Assembly: GCA_001429255.1 (NCBI GenBank)
Contig: LMJI01000001.1
Location: 3,017,879 to 3,081,878, forward strand
Source of the DNA: Cellulomonas sp. Root930
GTDB taxonomy: Bacteria > Actinomycetota > Actinomycetes > Actinomycetales > Cellulomonadaceae
Length of the DNA: 64,000 bases
Direction: 5' to 3'
In this document: positions 57,632-64,000 of the stretch, piece after piece
How the letters are laid out: every line of letters starts with the position of its first letter
Numbering within the stretch: position 1 is the first letter of the stretch
Notes under the pieces: model-generated
Told to the model about the DNA's origin: nothing
Seen by the model: only the letters and a program-made list of their open reading frames with translations
The model's database searches: none
Made by a program: the position numbers and the translations under genes

Positions 57632-60322
57632 CTACCGGAGGACCGATCCCGGGCGGCCCTGCCGAGAGGCTCCCCGGAGCAGGGTGATGTCCGCCTCGCG
57701 GAGCACCTCCCCCACGTCGCGGAAGCCTCGGATGCTTCCGAGCACCCCGATAGCGACGCGCGAGCCCAGCTCCTGACGCAGCTGGTCCAGCAACAGCGAG
57801 AGGCGGCTCGGCACACCGCCCGGTCCGACGTCGTCGAGGAGGACTACGAAGTCGTCCTCGGAGATGCGCGCGGGCGTGTCCCCCTCCCGCAGCGGTCGGC
57901 GCAGGCGGCGGACCAGCTCGCGGTGCAGGTCGAGCCGCGCGTCCCCGTCCGCCTCCACGTGCCCCTGCGTGGGGATCGCCGGCCCGTCGAGCACCCGCAC
58001 GAGGGCCAGCGCGCAGTCGTACCCGGGCGACCGCCTGGTCCGGAGCACCGCGGCGCCGAGCCGGTCCAGGAAGAGCAGCCGGTTGACCAGCCCGGTCTCC
58101 GGGTCACGGAGCGCGTCACGCTGTAGGGCGATCTCCTGCTCCTTGCGCTCCGTGACGTCCACCAGGGCGCCCACCAGCCGTGCGGGGCAGCCGGCGTCGT
58201 CGAGCACCGTCACGGCCCGGCAGAGCATCCAGCGGTAGTCGCCGGAGGACGTGCGGACGCGGTGCTCGAGCTCGAGCGGGGAGCCGGCACCGGCCAGCTG
58301 CGAGGCGATCGACGCCGACAGCTCGTCGCGGTCGGCGGGGTGCACCCGCTCGAGCCACTCCCCCGGCGAGTCGCCGATGACGTCGTCGTCGTACCCCAGG
58401 GTCTGCTTCCAGCGCGGCGAGTAGTAGACCGTGCCGGCGGACACGTCCCAGTCCCAGGTGCCGTCGTGCGCGGCCATGGACGCCAGCGCGTAGCGCTCCT
58501 CGCTGGCGCGCACGGTGTCCGCCAGGGAGCGTTCCCGCGCGGCGGCCTGTTCCAGCGCGCGACGCTGCTCGCGCAGGTTCGCCAGCAGGCGCTCCTGGTC
58601 GAGCGCGACCGCCAGCAGCGCCGCCCAGTGGTTGAACCGGTCCCGGGCGCTCGTCGCCCGCGTCTCCACGGTGCCGTCGATCGCCAGCAGCCCCCAGTCG
58701 CTGCCCCCGAACGTCACCGGGACGACGAACGTCAGCTCGTTCGAGCCGACCGTCCCTGCCCTGGTCAGCGCCGCCGGGGGGAACTGGCTGGCGGTCGTCC
58801 GGACGCCGACGAGGCGCGACAGGGTGCCCGACGTGTCGTGCACGCCAACGATCTCCATCTCCCGGTCGCCCGGACCCCGGTCGGCGCCGAGCCAGAGCCC
58901 GAGGCAGGCATGACCGCGGACCCCGCGCGGCAACCAGCCGAGGGCGCGCGGGCTGGCTCCGTCACCGCGCAGGAGGTCCATGTCGACCTCGTACTGGTCG
59001 ACGATGGTGCGCTCGAGCTGCCCGCTCCGGGCCAGCATCGCCCGCGTGCAGCCCCGGGTCAGGGCGAGGAGCACCTCGGTGACCGCGCGCCGCACCGCCA
59101 CCTCGTGCTCCGGGTGAGAGAGCGCTTCCACCACATCGGCCTCCACCCCGCGGAGGCAGGTCACCAGCTGCTCGAGCGCCTCGGGGTGCGGCTGCATCGC
59201 CGCCGTGACGTCGGCGAGCCGGGCCAGGGTGGCCGTCCCGGGCGTGGTCCCGCGCTCTGCCGCGGTCTCGATCGGCTCGACGACGGCGTGCCACCACGTC
59301 TCGCGGGGGGCCACGCCGGTCCGACGGGCACCGCCGACACCTGCAGGGCCGACGAACGCCGTGCCGGCGAGCGCCCGGAGCACCTGGTACCCGCTGCGGC
59401 TGCCGGTCCCGGCGCCCGTGGCCGGCGCCGACTGCGCGGACTCGGTGCAGCCGCAGGACTCGCGCAGGACCAGGGTCGACGGCGCCCGGTACTCCCCGCC
59501 GGGGACCTCCTCGCCGCGCATGCGGGACAGCAGGAGCGACACCGCGGTCTCGCCGACGCGGTCGTAGTGCGCGTCGACGGTGGACAGCCGGGGCGTCACG
59601 CGAGCGCCCGAGTCGGCGTGGTCGAACCCGATCACGGCCTGGTCCCGCGGGAGCACGAGGCCGGCCGCACGCAGGGCGCGCTGGAAGCCGATCGCGTTCC
59701 GGTCGGTGGCCGCGATGACGGCCGTGGTGGGTGAGCCGGCGGCGAGCATCCGGGCGGCCGCGTCGGCGCCACCCTGCTCGTGGTTGTCCGACGACTCGTA
59801 GATCCACGCGTCGGGCGGCTCGATGCCGTGCTCGGCGAGCGTCGCGCGGTAGGCGGCGAAGCGCTCGCGCATGTCCCGCTGCGTGAGGCAGCCGATGAAG
59901 CCGATCGCCGTGTGGCCGTGACCGAGCAGGTGCTCGACGGCGGCGCGCACGCCGCCGAGGTTGTCCGGGAGCACGACGGCGTCGTCGGCCGACTGGGGCT
60001 CCTCGCTGACGAGCACCACGGGCAGCCCCCACTGCTGGACGGAGGCGAGCCGGTCGCTGCGCAGCGCCTTGCCCACGACGACGAGCCCGTCCACCGCGCC
60101 GAGGGCGACGGGCGCGTCGAGGATCGACTCGTCCGGGTACCGCTCCCGGTCCAGCCCAGCCGGGTACGTCTGCACGGCCACGACGCGGTGCCCGGCCGCT
60201 CGTGCTGCCCGGGCCACGCCCGCGATCAACGCTCCGAAGTAGAACCCGCCGACCACCGGCGAGAGCACGCCGATCGTCCGCCGTGCCGTCGGTGAGACCG
60301 GTCCGCGCCGCACTGTTCCCAT
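57632..60322 (-). CDS. LacI-type ligand-binding, PAS and degenerate GGDEF signalling protein
   Basis: An 896-residue cytosolic protein. Residues about 14-290 are a periplasmic-binding-like (LacI-type) sugar-sensing domain (IGVLSPVVGGFYFGALIAGVARAARAAGHRVVAVQTYP, GFIGCLTQRDMRERFAAY, AVIAATDRNAIGFQRALRA, VIGFDHADSGARVTPRLSTVD), but there is no HTH before it. A helical and GAF-like middle follows, then a coiled coil, a PAS domain (ERYALASMAAHDGTWDWDVSAGTVYYSPRW...VTERK), and a C-terminal GGDEF fold whose signature is SEDDF at residues 821-825. Diguanylate cyclase activity is therefore unlikely. No EAL domain. The start is ATG at 60322; an ATG 15 codons upstream is possible. Divergent from a LacI regulator. 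Confidence 0.85.
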   Translation of the reverse strand: MGTVRRGPVSPTARRTIGVLSPVVGGFYFGALIAGVARAARAAGHRVVAVQTYPAGLDRERYPDESILDAPVALGAVDGLVVVGKALRSDRLASVQQWGLPVVLVSEEPQSADDAVVLPDNLGGVRAAVEHLLGHGHTAIGFIGCLTQRDMRERFAAYRATLAEHGIEPPDAWIYESSDNHEQGGADAAARMLAAGSPTTAVIAATDRNAIGFQRALRAAGLVLPRDQAVIGFDHADSGARVTPRLSTVDAHYDRVGETAVSLLLSRMRGEEVPGGEYRAPSTLVLRESCGCTESAQSAPATGAGTGSRSGYQVLRALAGTAFVGPAGVGGARRTGVAPRETWWHAVVEPIETAAERGTTPGTATLARLADVTAAMQPHPEALEQLVTCLRGVEADVVEALSHPEHEVAVRRAVTEVLLALTRGCTRAMLARSGQLERTIVDQYEVDMDLLRGDGASPRALGWLPRGVRGHACLGLWLGADRGPGDREMEIVGVHDTSGTLSRLVGVRTTASQFPPAALTRAGTVGSNELTFVVPVTFGGSDWGLLAIDGTVETRATSARDRFNHWAALLAVALDQERLLANLREQRRALEQAAARERSLADTVRASEERYALASMAAHDGTWDWDVSAGTVYYSPRWKQTLGYDDDVIGDSPGEWLERVHPADRDELSASIASQLAGAGSPLELEHRVRTSSGDYRWMLCRAVTVLDDAGCPARLVGALVDVTERKEQEIALQRDALRDPETGLVNRLLFLDRLGAAVLRTRRSPGYDCALALVRVLDGPAIPTQGHVEADGDARLDLHRELVRRLRRPLREGDTPARISEDDFVVLLDDVGPGGVPSRLSLLLDQLRQELGSRVAIGVLGSIRGFRDVGEVLREADITLLRGASRQGRPGSVLR

Positions 60323-60393
60323 GACCCCACATCCCTCGCCCACGTCGTCGGAGCCGAGATGATGCATTTCACCCGCATCGGGCGACACACTAG

Positions 60394-61512
60394 GTGATCG
60401 TGGTCACACCTGCATATGACTCTGGAGCACCCGGCTCTTCCGCGTCGCCGTCGACGCCGTCGTCCGGGCCGTCCTCCCCCAGCCCCTCGTCCGCCCCTGC
60501 GCGGCGCCCGACGATCACCGACGTGGCGCGCGCCGCGGGCGTGTCGATCGCCGTCGTCTCGTACGCCCTGAACGGCCGGCCGGGCGTCTCTGCGGCCACC
60601 CGGGAGCGCGTGCTGCGCGTCGCCGACGAGTTCGGCTGGCGGCCGAGCGCGGCCGCCCGGTCGATGCGGACGGGGCCGCGCGCCATCGGTCTCGTCTTCG
60701 ACCGCGGGGCGGCCGGGCCGGTGGCCCAGGCGACCGGCGTGCTCGAGTTCGTGATCTCGCTCCAGGAGGTCCTGGCCACCCGCAACCTCGCGCTCGTGCT
60801 CCAGCTCGTCGACGGACCGGAGGCTGCCGTCGCCCTCTACGGCGAGTGGTGGGCGGAGCGTCGCTTCGACGTCATGGTCGTCACCGACGTGCTCCTCGAG
60901 GATCCCCGGCTCGACGCCCTGCGCCGCCTGCGCGCCCCCGCGGTGGTCGTCGGTGCAGGTCAGAGCGACGTCGACCTCGCCGCCGTGACCCTGGACGACG
61001 CCGAGGCCTTCGGTCGCGTCGGCCGCTACCTGCTCGAGCTGGGCCACCGTCACGTGGCCCTGGTGAGCGGTCCGAAGGAGCTGGTGCGGACGCGGGAGCG
61101 GCTCGGGGCGCTCACGGGCGTGCTCGACGCGGCCTCCGGGGTGCTGGTCCACGAGGCCACGGGAGGCACGGCGGAGGAGGCCGCGGTGGCGACCCGCCGG
61201 CTGCTGACGGGGGGTCGCGCGCCGACCGCGATCGTCTACGACTCCGACCAGATGGCCGTGGCGGCCCTCGACGTGGCCCGCCGCACGGGCCTCGCGGTGC
61301 CCTGGGACCTGTCTATCGTCGCGGGCTCGGACTCGGCCCTCTGCCGCCTCGCCACGCCCTCGATCACGACCCTCCCCTCGGCCCAGCGGGACCTCGGAAC
61401 AGCGACCGGCGAGGCAGTCCTCGCAGTCCTGGACGGGGACCTCCGCGCCCGCCGCGCCCTGCAGATCGGAGGCCTCGCAGTGCGCGGCAGCACCGGTCCG
61501 CGGTCCAGATGA
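60394..61512 (+). CDS. LacI-family transcriptional regulator (probable cellulase regulator)
   Basis: A 372-residue regulator. After a 38-residue serine/proline-rich extension comes the HTH TITDVARAAGVSIAVVSYALNGRPGVSAATRERVLRVADEFGW and the hinge SAAARSMRTG, then a LacI-type ligand-binding domain (AIGLVFDRGAAG, HRHVALVSGPKELVRTRERLGAL, TAIVYDSDQMAVAALDVAR). The start is GTG at 60394. An imperfect palindrome GTGATCGTGGTCAC lies exactly on the start codon and a CelR-like operator overlaps the stop, between this gene and the GH6 cellulase. Control of the cellulase by a cello-oligosaccharide-responsive repressor is inferred from position and operator. Confidence 0.9.
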   Translation: MIVVTPAYDSGAPGSSASPSTPSSGPSSPSPSSAPARRPTITDVARAAGVSIAVVSYALNGRPGVSAATRERVLRVADEFGWRPSAAARSMRTGPRAIGLVFDRGAAGPVAQATGVLEFVISLQEVLATRNLALVLQLVDGPEAAVALYGEWWAERRFDVMVVTDVLLEDPRLDALRRLRAPAVVVGAGQSDVDLAAVTLDDAEAFGRVGRYLLELGHRHVALVSGPKELVRTRERLGALTGVLDAASGVLVHEATGGTAEEAAVATRRLLTGGRAPTAIVYDSDQMAVAALDVARRTGLAVPWDLSIVAGSDSALCRLATPSITTLPSAQRDLGTATGEAVLAVLDGDLRARRALQIGGLAVRGSTGPRSR

Positions 61513-61524
61513 GAACGCTCTCAT
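61509..61524. promoter_or_regulatory. CelR-like LacI-family operator
   Basis: ATGAGAACGCTCTCAT has 6-bp half-sites around ACGC. Its inner 14 bases agree at 11 positions with the TGGGAGCGCTCCCA operator of Thermobifida CelR, which controls cellulase genes. It overlaps the stop of the LacI gene and lies 164 bases upstream of the cellulase start. Confidence 0.65.
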
Positions 61525-61687
61525 GCGTGTCACAGTTCGGTAACGGGGACTGCCTAAACGATTCGCCCCGTGCCGCCCGGAAAGTCCGCGTGGTGATCTA
61601 GCGACCAGTCGCCGTGGACTTCCCCGGACGACTTGCGCCCGGACGGGATGGCCGACCGGGCAGTTCGATCGACACCCGGAGGACTAC
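61525..61687 (+). other. Cellulase promoter/leader region
   Basis: Holds the unassigned promoter of the GH6 gene. AAGTCC (61582-61587) can pair with GGACTT (61616-61621) in the leader. A GGAGGA ribosome binding site (61678-61683) lies 4 bases before the GTG start. No clear -10 box was identified. Confidence 0.4.
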
Positions 61688-64000
61688 GTGTCCACACACG
61701 GCAAGAGAGCGGTGAGGCAGCGCCTGCGCGCGGCCACGACCGCCGCGGCAGCGATGGCGCTGCTCGCAGCACCCCTGTGCATCACGACGAGCGCCAGCGC
61801 CGCGGAGGCGCACGTCGACAACCCCTACGCCGGTGCGACGCAGTACGTGAACCCCACGTACGCGGCAGCGGCTGAGAGCGCTGCCACACGTGCCGGCGAC
61901 GCCACGCTCGCCGCGAAGATGCGGACCGTGGCCAAGCAGCCCACCGCCGTCTGGATGGACCGGATCAGCGCGATCACCGGCAACGCCGACGGCAACGGCC
62001 TGAAGTTCCACCTGGACAACGCCGTCGCCCAGAAGGGCTCCGGCCCGATCGTCTTCAACCTCGTCATCTACGACCTGCCCGGCCGCGACTGCTACGCCCT
62101 GGCGTCCAACGGTGAGCTCCCCGCCACCGACGCCGGCCTGGCCCGGTACAAGACCGAGTACATCGACCCGATCGCCGCGCTGCTCAGCGACCCGAAGTAC
62201 GCGGACATCCGCATCGCGGCGACGATCGAGCCCGACTCGCTGCCCAACCTGGTGACCAACATCTCGGAGGCCACCTGCCAGCAGGCGGCGCCGTACTACA
62301 AGGCCGGCGTGAAGTACGCGCTCGACAAGCTGCACGCCATCCCGAACGTCTACAACTACATCGACATCGGCCACTCCGGCTGGCTCGGCTGGGACAGCAA
62401 CGCCGGTCCGGCCGCCACCCTGTTCGCGGACGTCGCCAAGTCCACGACCGCCGGGTTCGCCTCGATCGACGGCTTCGTCAGCGACGTGGCCAACACGACG
62501 CCGCTGAACGAGCCGTTCCTGCCGGACTCGACGATCTCGGTGGGCGGCACCCCGATCCGCTCGAGCTCGTTCTACGAGTGGAACTTCGACTTCGACGAGG
62601 CCGACTTCACGGCGCACATGCACCGACTGCTCGTCGCGGCCGGCTTCCCGTCGTCACTCGGCATGCTCGTCGACACCTCGCGCAACGGCTGGGGCGGCCC
62701 GGCGCGTCCGACCGCCGTGTCGACCAGCACCAACCACAACACCTACGTCAACGAGTCCAAGGTGGACAAGCGCGTCCACCGCGGCGCCTGGTGCAACCCG
62801 CTCGGAGCGGGCATCGGCGAGCTCCCGCAGGCGTCCCCCGCCGGCTACGCCGGCTCGTACATCGACGCGTTCGTCTGGATCAAGCCCCCGGGTGAGTCCG
62901 ACGGTGCGTCGTCCGACATCCCGAACGACCAGGGCAAGCGGTTCGACCGCATGTGCGACCCGACCTTCGTGTCGCCCAAGCTGTCCAACCAGCTGACCGG
63001 CGCCACGCCGAACGCGCCGCTGGCCGGCCAGTGGTTCGAGGACCAGTTCAAGACCCTCGTCGCCAACGCCTACCCCGTCCTCGCGGGTGGCACGACTCCC
63101 CCGGTCGACACGACGGCGCCCTCGGTGCCGGCGGGCCTGACGGCCGGCACGCCGACCTCGACGTCGGTCCCGCTGTCCTGGACCGCGTCGACCGACAACG
63201 TGGCCGTGACCGGCTACAACGTCTACCGCGGCACCACCCTGGTGGGCACCTCCACCTCGACGAGCTACACCGTGACCGGCCTGACCGCGGCCACCGCGTA
63301 CTCGTTCACCGTCCGCGCCAAGGACGCCGCCGGGAACCTCTCGGCTGCTTCCACCGCGGTCTCCGCCACGACGGCGACCGGCACGGTCACCGACACGACG
63401 GCGCCCTCGGTCCCGACCGGTCTGACGGCCGGCACCACCACCACGACGTCGGTCCCGCTCTCATGGAACGCGTCGACCGACAACACCGGTGGCACCGGCG
63501 TCGCCGGCTACGAGGTCTACCGCGGCTCCACGCTCGTGGCGACGACCACCTCGACGAGCTACACCGTGACCGGCCTGAGCGCCGCCACCGCGTACTCGTT
63601 CACCGTCCGCGCCAAGGACCTCGCGGGCAACGTCTCGGCGGCGTCCTCGGCCGTCTCGGCGACCACCCAGACCGGCACGGTCACGGACACGACGGCGCCC
63701 TCGGTGCCGGCGGGCCTGACGGCCGGCACCACCACGACGACGTCGGTCCCGCTGTCCTGGACCGCGTCCACCGACAACGTGGCCGTCACCGGCTACGACG
63801 TCTACCGCGGCTCCACGCTCGTGGCGACGACCACCTCGACGAGCTACACCGTGACCGGCCTGTCCGCCGCCACCGCGTACTCGTTCACGGTCCGCGCCAA
63901 GGACGCCGCCGGCAACGTCTCGGCACCGTCCGCTGCCGTCTCGGCGACCACGCAGTCGGGGTCGTCGACCGGCACCTGCTCGGTCAAGTACACCGCCAGC
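61688..64000 (+). CDS. cel6B: Secreted GH6 cellobiohydrolase with FnIII repeats, 3' end outside window
   Basis: Exo-acting cellulase that releases cellobiose from cellulose chain ends. 771 codons are visible. A signal peptide (about residues 1-38, basic KRAVRQRLR start, hydrophobic AAAAMALLAAPL, cleavage near ASA-AEA) leads to a GH6 catalytic domain beginning HVDNPYAGATQYVNP, with VIYDLPGRDC and IEPDSLPNL; the aspartate at residue 183 corresponds to the catalytic acid of Trichoderma Cel6A. Three FnIII domains follow from residue 474, and the last residues (GTCSVKYTAS) begin a CBM2 cellulose-binding module. The architecture matches C. fimi CbhA/Cel6B. The start is GTG at 61688. Cellobiohydrolase rather than endoglucanase rests on that resemblance. 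Confidence 0.93.
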   Translation, partial: MSTHGKRAVRQRLRAATTAAAAMALLAAPLCITTSASAAEAHVDNPYAGATQYVNPTYAAAAESAATRAGDATLAAKMRTVAKQPTAVWMDRISAITGNADGNGLKFHLDNAVAQKGSGPIVFNLVIYDLPGRDCYALASNGELPATDAGLARYKTEYIDPIAALLSDPKYADIRIAATIEPDSLPNLVTNISEATCQQAAPYYKAGVKYALDKLHAIPNVYNYIDIGHSGWLGWDSNAGPAATLFADVAKSTTAGFASIDGFVSDVANTTPLNEPFLPDSTISVGGTPIRSSSFYEWNFDFDEADFTAHMHRLLVAAGFPSSLGMLVDTSRNGWGGPARPTAVSTSTNHNTYVNESKVDKRVHRGAWCNPLGAGIGELPQASPAGYAGSYIDAFVWIKPPGESDGASSDIPNDQGKRFDRMCDPTFVSPKLSNQLTGATPNAPLAGQWFEDQFKTLVANAYPVLAGGTTPPVDTTAPSVPAGLTAGTPTSTSVPLSWTASTDNVAVTGYNVYRGTTLVGTSTSTSYTVTGLTAATAYSFTVRAKDAAGNLSAASTAVSATTATGTVTDTTAPSVPTGLTAGTTTTTSVPLSWNASTDNTGGTGVAGYEVYRGSTLVATTTSTSYTVTGLSAATAYSFTVRAKDLAGNVSAASSAVSATTQTGTVTDTTAPSVPAGLTAGTTTTTSVPLSWTASTDNVAVTGYDVYRGSTLVATTTSTSYTVTGLSAATAYSFTVRAKDAAGNVSAPSAAVSATTQSGSSTGTCSVKYTAS
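63107..63970 (+). repeat. Three near-identical FnIII-coding repeats
   Basis: Direct repeats starting at 63107, 63392 and 63686, each about 285-294 bases and beginning DTTAPSVP(A/T)GLTAG in protein. Units two and three are almost identical over SVPLSW, STSYTVTGLSAATAYSFTVRAKD and the spacer. The second has a 3-residue insertion. High DNA identity suggests recent duplication or gene conversion. Confidence 0.9.

Noticed and set aside
57864..59734. Plus-strand open frames across the sensor gene
   Set aside because: Their translations have no family features, while the minus-strand frame contains PBP-like, PAS and GGDEF-like domains.
61571..61625. GGAAAGTCC reminiscent of RNase P RNA
   Set aside because: Only a short match; none of the other conserved RNase P segments are present, and the site is the cellulase leader.
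63265..63789. Two near-identical minus-strand ORFs
   Set aside because: They are antisense copies created by the FnIII DNA repeats.

Overview
The window is a very GC-rich chromosomal segment from an actinobacterium. The best fit is a Cellulomonas-type cellulolytic actinomycete. The marker genes are mIHF, RbpA, PafB/PafC, a GarA/OdhI-type FHA protein, a PriA without helicase motifs, and a Ppm1/Lnt pair. The 3' edge carries a secreted GH6 cellulase with fibronectin type III (FnIII) repeats whose architecture matches, from memory, C. fimi CbhA/Cel6B. Most of the window is ordinary core genome in tight operons with many 4-base ATGA/GTGA overlaps. Many genes have a TANNNT -10 box 6 to 8 bases before the start codon, which suggests leaderless transcripts.

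Layout, 1-28 kb. The end of aroB, then aroQ, efp and nusB. A nusB terminator is followed by the decayed remnant of a sugar-binding lipoprotein gene. Next comes a divergent membrane GGDEF-EAL protein. The complete pyrimidine operon follows (pyrR-pyrB-pyrC-PH-like protein-carA-carB-pyrF), headed by a PyrR-binding hairpin that hides the pyrR ribosome binding site. Then mihF, gmk, rpoZ, coaBC and metK; priA and a HAD hydrolase; fmt, rsmB and rpe. An FMN riboswitch precedes ribD-ribE-ribBA-ribH, which runs into hisE-hisG.

Layout, 28-43.5 kb. A PH-domain membrane protein, a DUF3866 protein, pafB-pafC, a small membrane protein, tatA-tatC, a lipid-kinase-like protein, a Ski2/HelY-type helicase and an amidohydrolase. 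A 415-base gap then holds a near-consensus promoter and two strong RNA stem-loops. After it come lnt-ppm1, rbpA on the opposite strand with an ECF-type promoter, and an aldo/keto reductase.

Layout, 43.5-55 kb. An accessory-looking stretch: a hypothetical acidic protein, a UPF0303 gene in an operon with a 761-residue fusion of a luciferase-like oxidoreductase and a berberine-bridge-type FAD oxidase, a GNAT acetyltransferase, an unlisted 53-residue acidic ORF, an MBL-fold hydrolase and an orphan ParA. Then follows a conserved envelope/regulatory block on the minus strand in the order of M. tuberculosis Rv1822 to Rv1830 but without gcvH: pgsA-like, DUF881, DUF1290, DUF881 with an acidic repeat tail, FHA, MerR, DUF151, MerR.

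Layout, 55-64 kb. A CoA-binding protein; a DEAD-box RNA helicase with a leaderless upstream ORF; and a group probably tied to cellulose use. This group is a cytosolic periplasmic-binding-like (LacI-type) sensor joined to PAS and a degenerate GGDEF domain, a divergent LacI regulator, a CelR-like operator and the GH6 cellulase, which is cut by the window end. No tRNA, rRNA, CRISPR array, prophage or insertion sequence was seen.
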